In this document: one piece after another, positions 1 to 7,629 of the stretch | Layout: each line of letters begins with the position of its first letter | How positions within the stretch are numbered: position 1 is the first letter of the stretch | Notes under the pieces: generated by a model | Seen by the model: only the letters and a program-made list of their open reading frames with translations | What the model was told of the DNA's origin: nothing | Database searches by the model: none | Made by a program: the position numbers and the translations under genes | From: Clostridia bacterium | Lineage (GTDB): Bacteria; Bacillota; Clostridia; Oscillospirales; Acutalibacteraceae | Reading direction: 5' to 3' | Length of the DNA: 64,000 nt | Assembly: GCA_017522225.1 (NCBI GenBank) | Contig: JAFWZR010000031.1 | Location: 62,001-126,000 of the forward strand

Positions 1-521
1 GAATCGAATTTATAATAAGACATCAGGCAATCCGTATGAAACCAGCAAGTGTAAACAAAATCTTTGAAATCAAGCTCTGCATCAATAATTTCAACATCAA
101 TACTTGCTTTCTTGCTGCCAACTGTGAAGTCTATTCTGTGTTTACCTGCGTCATTCTGAGCAGCGTCAACCTCGAACCAAAAAACAGTTATGCCCTTCTC
201 GGCATTCACTTTGCCGTCAGAAGGCAAAAGCAAATCGGGATAATATCCGCTTTCGCTGAATCTGTAATAGTCGTCGGCGCCTTTTTTCCGCATAGGGAAA
301 TCGGATTTGATATGCCGGACAGTATATATGCGCAGGTCTTTAACAGTGCTTTCATATACTAAATTTATTTCACAAGCATCTGTAGTCTCTATTGCAAGCT
401 GAAAAGATTTCTTTTCATTTTTAAGCATAGAAAAACCTTTATATTCGGCTGTTGGCATTTTATCGTTGTCATAGATTTTTTCAAGAGAAGATATAATTTT
501 AATATCTTTTATGTTGGCCAT
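1..521 (-). CDS. DUF4091 domain-containing protein, N-terminal part (cut by window edge)
   Basis: The reading frame starts with ATG at 521, preceded by a GAGGT ribosome binding site, and runs open off the left end, giving about 173 residues. The N-terminus is a beta-rich, non-secreted domain. Near the end is YTCWFHTDCLMSYY, the motif that in DUF4091 proteins leads into a TIM-barrel-like domain with likely carbohydrate activity. There is no signal peptide. It lies 23 bp behind the GH35 beta-galactosidase on the same strand, so the two are probably one transcript for breaking down a galactose-containing glycan. Family assignment is from memory of the motif; the catalytic half is outside the window. 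Confidence 0.7.
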   Translation of the reverse strand, partial: MANIKDIKIISSLEKIYDNDKMPTAEYKGFSMLKNEKKSFQLAIETTDACEINLVYESTVKDLRIYTVRHIKSDFPMRKKGADDYYRFSESGYYPDLLLPSDGKVNAEKGITVFWFEVDAAQNDAGKHRIDFTVGSKKASIDVEIIDAELDFKDFVYTCWFHTDCLMSYYKFD

Positions 522-544
522 ACGGTTACCTCAACACCAATTTT

Positions 545-2308
545 TCACCCTAACTTTGGATTTGCTCCGATAACGACTTCAGGTGTTTTGTATTTTTCAA
601 TTTCAAAAATTATAATCTCGTTTTCGTTCTTAAGAATTGCTCCGGGCAGATACAAAGCTTTTTGCGGACCTATATTCCAATATCTGCCGAGATTGAATCC
701 GTTGACAAAAACATAACCCTTTGTAAAGCCGTTCATATTAACAAAGCACTCACCATTACCTGCTTTGAATTTACCTTTGAGGAACACAGGTCCGTTTTTA
801 TTTTCCGTTTTAATATTCTTGAACTTAAGACTTTCGAGATTATCTAAGGGTATTGTGTAAACATCAAAATCGGTCAACACCTGATTAGCGTAGTGGATAT
901 TGGAAATACCCTTACGGTCATAAATCTTTTGGCCGTAATTTACTCTGCCCATTCCCTCAACAAAAACACCTATTTCACTTTCGGACTTCGTGCCCTTAAC
1001 GAAAAGCTGTTTTTTCAGTTTGATTTTATTGAACAGAGATTTTTTCTTACATCTGTTTATTGTTGCAATTTTTTTCTTTTCAAAATAAACGTGTGCATAA
1101 TCGTGAACATCGTCAATTGAAAGAAATCCTGCATCATAATTGCCTTTAAGCTTTGTTGCATAATAAATCAAACCGAAGTTTTGTCCGTATGCTTCCATAC
1201 TTCTCGGAAGCGGTGAATAATGTTTCTGAGCAATATTATCAAGATTATCAAACAAATCTGCAGACTCTGTGAGCTTTACCGTACCGATATTCTGCATTAC
1301 AGGCGGTGCAGGCAGCTCGGCCATAGGAATATTCTGTTGTTCGCAAAGGAGCTTTCTTATTTTGTGATATGCATCGGTATAATCCCCCCATTCAGTTAAG
1401 GGAGCACAATAATCATAGCTTGTAACAGTAGGTTCATAGCCCTTCTGATGGTTTGCACCTGCAGTAAAACCAAAGTTAGTTCCGCCAAGGAACATATACA
1501 TATTAAAGGAAGCTCCTTGGTTAAGGAATTCTTCAAGCTCAGGAATTAAATTATCAGCTTTCCTCGTGTGATGCTTTTCACCCCAGTGGTCAAACCAACC
1601 GCACCAGAACTCCATACACATTTTCGGTATTTCACCGTAAGGTTTTAATGCGTCGAAAGCAGTTGAAGCACGTGAACCGAAGTTGAGCGTAGGTAAAATA
1701 CCGTCTATCGTTCCGCCCGAAAGCATATTGCACCAGGTTCCGTCAGATGTGAACTTCAATATATCTACCCCAAGCTCATCATACATATCGGAAAGTGCAT
1801 GAAGATACTTTTTATCATTGGAGTAGCTGCCGTATTCATTCTCAATCTGCATAGCAATAATATTTCCGCCGTTTGTGATAAACAAAGGTTTAAGAATTGA
1901 AAACAGTTTTTCAAAGTAATCTCTTACGTGACCGAGGTAAGTTTCATTGTTGCAGCGAAGCTCGATGTTTTTATCCTTTAAAAGCCAGGCAGGAAAACCG
2001 CCGAAGTCCCATTCTGCACAGATATACGGACCGGGTCTTACTATTGCATACAGACCGAGCTTATGAGCTGTTTCGATAAACCTTACGATATCAAGCATAC
2101 CGCTGAAATCAAAAACACCCTTTTCAGGTTCATGCAGATTCCAGCAAACATAGGTTTCAACAGTATTAAAGCCTGCAAGTTTCAGCTTTAATAATCTGTC
2201 TTCCCAATATTCAGGGAGGGTACGAAAGTAATGCATAGCTCCCGAATAAATTTTAAAAGGTTTGCCGTTAAGATAAAACTCAAAACCGTTAGTCTCAAAT
2301 GAATTCAT
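545..2308 (-). CDS. Beta-galactosidase, glycoside hydrolase family 35
   Basis: 587 residues, the usual length for a compact bacterial GH35. The TIM barrel fills about residues 8-330. QIENEYG carries the acid/base Glu158, and CMEFWCGWFDHWG carries the nucleophile Glu233. The RPGPYICAEWDFGG segment is also typical of the family. C-terminal beta domains follow. No signal peptide is visible, so it probably acts in the cytoplasm on imported beta-galactosides. A good promoter lies upstream (2342-2370). The DUF4091 gene follows after 23 bp and probably shares the transcript. The exact linkage specificity cannot be read from the sequence. Confidence 0.93.
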   Translation of the reverse strand: MNSFETNGFEFYLNGKPFKIYSGAMHYFRTLPEYWEDRLLKLKLAGFNTVETYVCWNLHEPEKGVFDFSGMLDIVRFIETAHKLGLYAIVRPGPYICAEWDFGGFPAWLLKDKNIELRCNNETYLGHVRDYFEKLFSILKPLFITNGGNIIAMQIENEYGSYSNDKKYLHALSDMYDELGVDILKFTSDGTWCNMLSGGTIDGILPTLNFGSRASTAFDALKPYGEIPKMCMEFWCGWFDHWGEKHHTRKADNLIPELEEFLNQGASFNMYMFLGGTNFGFTAGANHQKGYEPTVTSYDYCAPLTEWGDYTDAYHKIRKLLCEQQNIPMAELPAPPVMQNIGTVKLTESADLFDNLDNIAQKHYSPLPRSMEAYGQNFGLIYYATKLKGNYDAGFLSIDDVHDYAHVYFEKKKIATINRCKKKSLFNKIKLKKQLFVKGTKSESEIGVFVEGMGRVNYGQKIYDRKGISNIHYANQVLTDFDVYTIPLDNLESLKFKNIKTENKNGPVFLKGKFKAGNGECFVNMNGFTKGYVFVNGFNLGRYWNIGPQKALYLPGAILKNENEIIIFEIEKYKTPEVVIGANPKLG

Positions 2309-2341
2309 TATTTTTATCTTCCTTATTGGTATTTGTAATCC

Positions 2342-2370
2342 ATTATAGCAAAAAAAATCATACGGTTCAA
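2342..2370 (-). promoter_or_regulatory. Sigma-A-type promoter of the GH35 gene
   Basis: Read on the minus strand, -35 TTGAAC (2365-2370) and -10 TATAAT (2342-2347) are separated by 17 nt, about 34 bp before the GH35 start codon. Confidence 0.75.
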
Positions 2371-2411
2371 CTAATATTAAATAATTAACTCCGGTCTTAG
2401 CATTCTTTGAT

Positions 2412-2448
2412 AAAAATCAACCGCCGAGTATTTTTCTTCCCCGGCGGT
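2412..2448 (-). terminator. Rho-independent terminator, minus strand
   Basis: Stem ACCGCCG (2442-2448 read in reverse) pairs with CGGCGGT (2420-2426), followed on the minus strand by a T-rich stretch (2412-2418). It would end transcripts from the region 2450-2900. Confidence 0.55.
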
Positions 2449-2471
2449 AAATTGTTACACATTAAATTTTA

Positions 2472-2640
2472 TCAAAAAAACGGAAGTATCGTAGTGAATT
2501 TCTCCGTAATCGCAATACTGCTGAATGTTAAAGAGTCTGTAGAAGAAGCTACTTTTGCATCGATTATATTCTCCATATCTGCGATGATTTTACATAGCAT
2601 TGATACCTTTACAGTGTTTCTATCATTTGGCTAAAAACAA
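2472..2640 (-). other. Possible decayed small gene in a gene-poor interval
   Basis: A minus-strand frame of about 50 codons ends with TGA at 2472-2474, just before a terminator hairpin. A second frame starting with ATG near 2650 (MRKPIIVFSQMIET) would join it if about two bases were removed near 2612. I recognise no family. The arrangement (ATG, frame break, stop, terminator) suggests the end of a decayed small gene, but chance is possible. The rest of 2375-2908 shows only the two terminators and a short AGGATA/TATCCT hairpin near 2700. Confidence 0.25.
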
Positions 2641-2802
2641 TAATTGGTTTTCTCATTATTTATATATTGTTTTACGCACCCGAAAAATATGCAAGAATAA
2701 AGGATAGCATATCCTCTACACTTGCTTAGATTTTGAACTAATTATAACTTTAAGAGGTTCTAAAATTGTTTATGTTCTTTAAATCCTAATAACAAAAGGA
2801 GA

Positions 2803-2842
2803 AAGAGAGAAGCTTGAATTTCATCATGTTTCTCTCTTTTTG
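2803..2842. terminator. Terminator downstream of rlmD (possibly bidirectional)
   Basis: AGAGAGAA (2804-2811) pairs with TTCTCTCT (2830-2837). T-rich tracts lie on both sides, so it can act for the minus-strand rlmD transcript. Its position about 70 bp past the second stop codon (2909-2911) fits the original end of rlmD. Confidence 0.65.
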
Positions 2843-2908
2843 TGCTTAACTGTTTTTAATTGATTTTTTAGATGCTTTCTATCGACAACTCTACAACATT
2901 ATCGTTTT

Positions 2909-3094
2909 TCACACCATCCTAAAATGTCTCAACGCATCCATTATTGCATCTTCTTTTTCCTTCGGACACTGTGGCACACGGCTTCTACCTTCACCCTTAT
3001 TATAACATTCTCGTTCAATAATTCCACACTTGGTTTTTACCTGTGAAATATAAAGATTTGAGACCTTGAAACCATATTTTTCAAGCACATAGTC
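2909..3094 (-). pseudogene. Cut-off C-terminal domain of RlmD (in frame after premature stop)
   Basis: Directly after the TAA that ends rlmD (3095-3097), the same frame runs open for 61 more codons to TGA at 2909-2911. It encodes a segment beginning DYVLEKYGFKVSNLYISQVK, then KCGIIERECYNK, and ending ALRHFRMV. Clostridial RlmD proteins commonly carry this C-terminal extension joined to a sequence like KATYxEI-K-DYV. One substitution (AAA to TAA) would explain the break. It is either a recent nonsense mutation, a sequencing error, or a read-through site. The domain itself shows no other damage. Confidence 0.8.
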
Positions 3095-4534
3095 TTAGAT
3101 TTCCTGATATGTTGCCTTTGTCTCAGCTGCAGTAATATCAAGCTCTGAAAGGTCAAGTTTTATGTCGATATGTGTGTCCGGTCTGCGTTGGGATAAAAGA
3201 ACAACCGTCTCGACATTTCCCGTGCGTGGGAACATATCGACGGGGGTTGCTTCTCTAACTTCGTAGCCTACTTCAAGGAATCGGGCGCAGTCACGCGCCA
3301 GGGTTGCACTGTCACACGAAACATAAACGACACGCTCGGGCGACATTTTTGAAACAGTTTCCAGCAAAGCGGCATCGCATCCTTTTCGCGGAGGGTCAAG
3401 GATTACAACATCAGGCTTTATACCCTCTTCAAAAAGGATTTCTGCTGCTTTCGATGCGTCTGCACAGATAAACCTTGCATTGTCAATGCTGTTGACTTCA
3501 GCATTTTTCTTTGCATTCTCAACCGCCTGCGGTACAATCTCGACACCGACAAGCTGTTTTGCATCTCTCGCCATTGTAAGTCCGATTGTTCCCGTACCGC
3601 AATACAGGTCAATAAGTGTTTCCTCACCCGTAAGCGAAGCGTATTGCTTTGCTTTGTTATAAAGAATCTCCGCCGTGTCGTGATTAACCTGATAGAAGGA
3701 TAACGGAGAAACATTGAACTTGAGTCCGCACAGCTCATCCGTAATGTAATCCGAGCCGAAAAGCGTGATGCATTCATCGCCAAGAACAACATTGGTGTTT
3801 TTGGTATTCACATTAAGGATAACGCTTTTAAGGCCGTTGATTTCAGCCTTAAGGTTTCTGATAAGCTCATCGGCAAAAGGAACGGTTTTTCCGTTTGCCA
3901 CAAGGCAGACCATAATTTCGCCCGTCACAAAGCCTTTACGGATATAGATATGGCGGAGAAGTCCCTTGTGCGCAGTTTCGTCATAGACGCTGATTTTTCT
4001 TTCCCTTATCCAATCGCGGAAAACATCAACAACTCTTCTGAAATCCTCGGGCTGAAGTGAACAGTCCGCACAGTCGATAATCCTGTGTGACATCGGAGCA
4101 TAAAAGCCGATTTGTGCAAAACCTCCGTCCTTGCCGACGGGATACTGCGCCTTATTGCGGTAACGTGAGCATGAGGGTGAGCCGATAATCGGCTTAAGGT
4201 CAATGTCAAGACCACCGATGCGTCTGAAATTGTCAGAAACCTGTGTATGCTTGATTTCCAACTCAGCGTCATAGCTGATGTGAGCAAAGCAGCAGCCTCC
4301 ACACTTTTCCGAAACGGCACATTCAGGCTTTATTCTTATAGGTGAGCGCTGTGTGATTTTTTTGATTATACCGACGGCATAGGTTTTCTTAACCTTGATA
4401 ATATGAGCTATGATGTGATCACCTGTCACCGCACCGCGTACAAACACCGTCATTCCGTTATAATCACAGACACCGCTGCCCTGTACCGTACAGCTTTTTA
4501 CCGTCAATTGAATTTCATCATTCTTTTTAAGCAT
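3095..4534 (-). CDS. rlmD: 23S rRNA (uracil-5-)-methyltransferase RlmD/RumA, truncated at C-terminus
   Basis: Makes 5-methyluridine in 23S rRNA using S-adenosylmethionine. From the ATG at 4534 (RBS AGGTGGTGAG) the protein has 479 residues. It has an N-terminal TRAM domain, then iron-sulfur ligands Cys72, Cys78 and Cys81 in the C-x5-C-x2-C spacing of RumA. The SAM motif is DLYCGTGTIG, followed by DPPRKGCD and the catalytic-Cys loop VYVSCDSATLARD. A longer start at 4729 is unlikely because it runs through the FMN riboswitch antisense and lacks an RBS. The protein ends at a TAA that interrupts the usual clostridial C-terminal extension, which continues in frame downstream. The methyltransferase core is complete and may still work. 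It might be RlmCD-like rather than strictly U1939-specific. Confidence 0.9.
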   Translation of the reverse strand: MLKKNDEIQLTVKSCTVQGSGVCDYNGMTVFVRGAVTGDHIIAHIIKVKKTYAVGIIKKITQRSPIRIKPECAVSEKCGGCCFAHISYDAELEIKHTQVSDNFRRIGGLDIDLKPIIGSPSCSRYRNKAQYPVGKDGGFAQIGFYAPMSHRIIDCADCSLQPEDFRRVVDVFRDWIRERKISVYDETAHKGLLRHIYIRKGFVTGEIMVCLVANGKTVPFADELIRNLKAEINGLKSVILNVNTKNTNVVLGDECITLFGSDYITDELCGLKFNVSPLSFYQVNHDTAEILYNKAKQYASLTGEETLIDLYCGTGTIGLTMARDAKQLVGVEIVPQAVENAKKNAEVNSIDNARFICADASKAAEILFEEGIKPDVVILDPPRKGCDAALLETVSKMSPERVVYVSCDSATLARDCARFLEVGYEVREATPVDMFPRTGNVETVVLLSQRRPDTHIDIKLDLSELDITAAETKATYQEI

Positions 4535-4623
4535 ACGCTCACCACCTTTTGTCATATTGCCGTATATTGTATCATATTTCTTATTAAAAATCAACGAAAA
4601 AGCGTGAAGTGAATTATACTGTA

Positions 4624-4651
4624 TTGACAACAAAAAATGTAGTGATATAAT
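4624..4651 (+). promoter_or_regulatory. Promoter of the FMN riboswitch-ribU transcript
   Basis: TTGACA (4624-4629) and TATAAT (4646-4651), 16 nt apart, about 20 bp before the start of the FMN aptamer. Confidence 0.8.
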
Positions 4652-4670
4652 CTTACTCAAGTGAACAGTT

Positions 4671-4803
4671 ATCTTCGGGGCGGGGTGCAATTCCCCACCG
4701 ACGGTGTTTGAGTCGATTGCGACAATCAACTCATAAGCCCGTGAGCAAATGCTGACCCGGTGTGATTCCGGGGCCGACGGTACAGTCCGGATGGAAGAAG
4801 ATT
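4671..4803 (+). promoter_or_regulatory. FMN riboswitch (RFN element)
   Basis: Conserved RFN blocks are present in order: ATCTTCGGGGC with GGGTGCAATTCCC, then ACCGACGGTG, AGCCCGTGAGC, a TGATTCCGGGGCCGACGGT block, and AGTCCGGATGGAAGAAGAT closing the P1 stem. It should bind FMN and stop transcription ahead of ribU when flavin is plentiful. A strong intrinsic terminator follows directly. Confidence 0.96.
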
Positions 4804-4816
4804 ATTTTGATTTTTG

Positions 4817-4846
4817 CCCCGTACATTTATTTGTACGGGGTTTTTC
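4817..4846 (+). terminator. Riboswitch-controlled terminator upstream of ribU
   Basis: Nine-bp perfect stem CCCCGTACA (4817-4825) / TGTACGGGG (4832-4840) with a six-base loop and a T5 tract. It is the expression platform of the FMN riboswitch. Confidence 0.9.
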
Positions 4847-4888
4847 GTTGATAACTCTCGCTGAATAATCAAACAGGGAGTAATTATT

Positions 4889-5500
4889 ATGGGAACAAAC
4901 GTTACAAGAAACAATGTTAAAACCGTGCGTAAGCTTACGGTAACGGCTATTATGTCGGCGCTGTCACTCGGACTGATGATGATTGATTTTTCCGTGCCGA
5001 TTATGCCCGCGTTCATTAAGTTTGATATCTCTGAATTACCTGCACTTATCACCTCTTTTGCTTACGGCCCCGGCTACGGAGTGCTTGTGTGTCTGCTTAA
5101 GAATGCACTGCATCTGCCGATGAGCTCAACTCAGTTTGTCGGTGAGCTTTCAAACTTCCTTATGGGTGCTGTTTTTGTTCTTGTTGCAGGTCTTTTTTAT
5201 AAAATCCGACACACACGCAATTTCGCACTTATCGGCTCACTTGTCGGTAACCTGGCAATGGCTATCGCGTGTTTTGTTGTAAACCTATTCATCACCTACC
5301 CGATTTATATGGAAATCCTCATTCCCGAGGAGGCAATTCTCGGAATGTATAAGGCAATTCTTCCCTCAATGGATTCAATATGGAAGTCCATTCTCGTCTT
5401 CAATGTACCGTTCACATTTGTTAAAGGTCTTGCAAGCGTTGGAATCACCTTCCTTATTTACCGTAAAATTTCACCGTTGCTCAAGGGTAAAAATGTCTGA
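4889..5500 (+). CDS. ribU: Riboflavin ECF transporter substrate-binding subunit RibU
   Basis: The 203-residue integral membrane protein has about six hydrophobic helices, the size and shape of an S-component of energy-coupling factor transporters. The N-terminal segment ending VRKLTVTAIMSALSLGLMM matches the ECF-module interaction region of S-components, and the FDISELPALI block is typical of RibU. It binds riboflavin and needs the shared EcfA/A'/T module, which is not in this window. It starts at ATG 4889 behind an AGGGAG RBS. Control by the FMN riboswitch directly upstream makes riboflavin the confident substrate. Confidence 0.93.
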   Translation: MGTNVTRNNVKTVRKLTVTAIMSALSLGLMMIDFSVPIMPAFIKFDISELPALITSFAYGPGYGVLVCLLKNALHLPMSSTQFVGELSNFLMGAVFVLVAGLFYKIRHTRNFALIGSLVGNLAMAIACFVVNLFITYPIYMEILIPEEAILGMYKAILPSMDSIWKSILVFNVPFTFVKGLASVGITFLIYRKISPLLKGKNV

Positions 5501-5506
5501 CACCTA

Positions 5507-5535
5507 TTGACAAATTGAATATATTACTATATAAT
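5507..5535 (+). promoter_or_regulatory. Promoter of the SAM riboswitch-metK transcript
   Basis: TTGACA (5507-5512) and TATAAT (5530-5535) with 17-nt spacing, just after the ribU stop codon and about 30 bp before the S-box. Confidence 0.8.
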
Positions 5536-5564
5536 CGTTTATGCAAATTAAATAAATTCCGACA

Positions 5565-5660
5565 ACTTATTAAGAGTAGCTGAGGGAACAGGCCCTATGA
5601 AGCTCGGCAACCTGCGTTATGTAAGGTGCCAAATCCTGCGGTGTAACCGAAAGATAAGGT
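5565..5660 (+). promoter_or_regulatory. SAM-I (S-box) riboswitch
   Basis: Hallmark S-box blocks are seen: CTTATTAAGAGTAGCTGAGGG, ACAGGCCCTATGAAGC, CGGCAACC, GGTGCCAAATCCTGC, and a closing GATAAGG that pairs with CTTATT. It senses S-adenosylmethionine and represses metK. A terminator follows at 5667. Confidence 0.95.
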
Positions 5661-5666
5661 TTTTAT

Positions 5667-5695
5667 GCTCTCGGTTTGCACCGAGGGCTTTTTTG
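5667..5695 (+). terminator. SAM riboswitch terminator upstream of metK
   Basis: GCTCTCGGT (5667-5675) pairs with ACCGAGGGC (5680-5688) with one G-U pair, followed by T6. It is the expression platform of the S-box. Confidence 0.88.
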
Positions 5696-5720
5696 TTGTC
5701 GAAAAAGGAGGACTTTTAAA

Positions 5721-6899
5721 ATGGCAAGATATCTTTTTTCATCAGAATCAGTAACAAAGGGACATCCCGATAAAATCTGCGACCAGATTTCCGACGCTGT
5801 TCTTGACGCTATTATGGCTCAGGATCCCAACGGCAGAGTTGCATGTGAGACATGCTGTACAACAGGTATGGTGCTTGTTATGGGTGAGATTTCAACATCC
5901 GCTAACATCGACATCCCTGCAATTGCACGTAAGGTAATCTGCGACATCGGTTATGACAGTGCTGACAAGGGCTTTGACGGTAACACATGCGCTATCCTTA
6001 CTTCAATCGACAAGCAGTCAGGCGACATTGCAATGGGTGTTGACGCTTCTTTCGAGCTTAAGGGCGGCGAAGAGGATAAGTACAACCTTCACGGTGCAGG
6101 CGACCAAGGTATGATGTTCGGCTATGCCTGTGACGAAACACCCGAGCTTATGCCGATGCCGATTTCACTTGCACACAAGCTTGCACTCAAGCTCACTCAG
6201 GAAAGAGAAAACGGCAACCTCGGTTATCTCCGTGCAGATGGTAAGACTCAGGTTACTGTTGAATATGATGACGATAAGGTTGTAAGAATTGATGCAATCG
6301 TTGTTTCATCACAGCACAGTGCTGATGTTGAGCTTGACAAAATCCGTGAGGATGTTATTGAGCTTGTTATCAAGCCGACAATCGACACTTCTCTTATCGA
6401 TGAGAACACAAAGATTTATGTTAACCCGACAGGCAGATTCGTAACAGGCGGACCTCAGGGTGACTCAGGTCTTACAGGCCGTAAGATAATCGTTGACACA
6501 TACGGCGGATATTCACGTCACGGCGGCGGCGCTTTCAGCGGTAAGGACCCCACAAAGGTTGACCGTTCAGCAGCATATATGTGCCGTTACGTTGCAAAGA
6601 ACATCGTTGCAGCAGGTCTTGCAAAGAAGTGTGAGGTTCAGCTTGCTTATGTTATCGGTGTTGCAAAGCCTGTTTCGGTTATGGTTGACACATTCGGCAC
6701 GGGTAAAGTTTCAAACACAGAGCTTGCAGCAGCAGTTGATAAGGTGTTTGATATGAGACCTGCAGCAATTATCGACAGCCTCGACCTTCGCCGTCCGATC
6801 TACCATCAGACAGCAGCATACGGTCATATGGGCAGAACAGACATCGACCTTCCGTGGGAAAAGACAGACAAGGTTGAAGAGCTTAAGGCTGCATTATAA
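5721..6899 (+). CDS. metK: S-adenosylmethionine synthetase
   Basis: The enzyme makes S-adenosylmethionine from methionine and ATP. At 392 residues it has the normal family length. The signatures [17 protein letters not shown] near the N-terminus, [12 protein letters not shown] in the middle and [18 protein letters not shown] in the C-terminal third are all intact. The start is ATG 5721 behind AAGGAGG. An upstream in-frame ATG at 5676 lies inside the terminator hairpin and is not used. Negative feedback by its own product through the S-box is clear from the leader. A strong terminator follows at 6916. Confidence 0.98.
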   Translation: MARYLFSSESVTKGHPDKICDQISDAVLDAIMAQDPNGRVACETCCTTGMVLVMGEISTSANIDIPAIARKVICDIGYDSADKGFDGNTCAILTSIDKQSGDIAMGVDASFELKGGEEDKYNLHGAGDQGMMFGYACDETPELMPMPISLAHKLALKLTQERENGNLGYLRADGKTQVTVEYDDDKVVRIDAIVVSSQHSADVELDKIREDVIELVIKPTIDTSLIDENTKIYVNPTGRFVTGGPQGDSGLTGRKIIVDTYGGYSRHGGGAFSGKDPTKVDRSAAYMCRYVAKNIVAAGLAKKCEVQLAYVIGVAKPVSVMVDTFGTGKVSNTELAAAVDKVFDMRPAAIIDSLDLRRPIYHQTAAYGHMGRTDIDLPWEKTDKVEELKAAL

Positions 6900-6915
6900 G
6901 TCATAAACATTCTGA

Positions 6916-6941
6916 GAGTCGGCATCAGCCGACTCTTTTTT
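6916..6941 (+). terminator. Terminator of metK
   Basis: Perfect 8-bp stem GAGTCGGC / GCCGACTC with an ATCA loop, followed by T6. Confidence 0.92.
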
Positions 6942-6954
6942 GTTATGCGCTCGG

Positions 6955-6983
6955 TTGCAATTGTGTATAATTTGTAGTATAAT
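6955..6983 (+). promoter_or_regulatory. Promoter of the HAD-mfd transcript
   Basis: TTGCAA (6955-6960) and TATAAT (6978-6983), 17 nt apart, 24 bp before the HAD start codon. Confidence 0.7.
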
Positions 6984-7007
6984 AAAATATTGCACGGAGG
7001 TGAGAAA

Positions 7008-7619
7008 ATGGCAATTAAAAATATTGTTTTTGATATGGGCGGTGTGCTTGTAGATTTTGATGCAAAGCGCAGCTTATCGACACATTTTGAGCCCGAATAT
7101 CACGCACTTATCAACGAAAAGACATTTGCGTCACCCGAATGGAAGCTTATGGACAAGGGCGATTACGAGGTTGAAGAAGCAATAGAAATAATGTGCCGTG
7201 ATCTGCCCGCTGAGCTTCACGACGAGGTTAAGAAAATGATTCTTGATCACGAGGGCGAAATGCCTCCGATCAAGAGAATGTATCCGATTGTAAAAGTCCT
7301 CAAGGAAAACGGATATAGAATATATCTTCTTTCCAATTGTCCTGCGTGGTTTGACGATTTCAAAAAAAGTGTACCCGCATTTGACTTTTTCGACGGATTT
7401 ATCATTTCCGCAAAGTATAATTTAATTAAGCCCGGTGAAGAGATTTATAAGGTTCTTTTTGATGAGTTTTCACTCATTCCCGAGGAATGCTTCTTCATCG
7501 ATGACTCCCCTGCCAACATTGAAGCTGCTCTCAGGCTCGGTATGTGCGGTCACTGCTTTGACGATAAAAGCTTTGACAGACTGATCGAAGCTATGAGAAG
7601 CGCTGATATAACCATATAA
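7008..7619 (+). CDS. HAD superfamily hydrolase (phosphatase-like)
   Basis: 203 residues starting at ATG 7008 behind ACGGAGGTGAG. Haloacid dehalogenase motifs are present: motif I VFDMGGVLVDFD supplies the nucleophilic Asp, motif II is YLLSNCP, motif III uses Lys in LIKPGEEIY, and motif IV is FFIDDSPANIEAA. A helical cap inserted after motif I places it with the YihX/epoxide-hydrolase-like phosphatases, which act on small sugar phosphates. The substrate is not readable. It lies 10 bp before mfd and probably shares its transcript. Confidence 0.88.
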   Translation: MAIKNIVFDMGGVLVDFDAKRSLSTHFEPEYHALINEKTFASPEWKLMDKGDYEVEEAIEIMCRDLPAELHDEVKKMILDHEGEMPPIKRMYPIVKVLKENGYRIYLLSNCPAWFDDFKKSVPAFDFFDGFIISAKYNLIKPGEEIYKVLFDEFSLIPEECFFIDDSPANIEAALRLGMCGHCFDDKSFDRLIEAMRSADITI

Positions 7620-7629
7620 AGGAGATTGT

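Noticed and set aside
4535..4729. N-terminal extension of RlmD to 4729
   Set aside because: The added 65 codons run through the antisense of the FMN riboswitch and lack an RBS, while ATG 4534 has a strong one.
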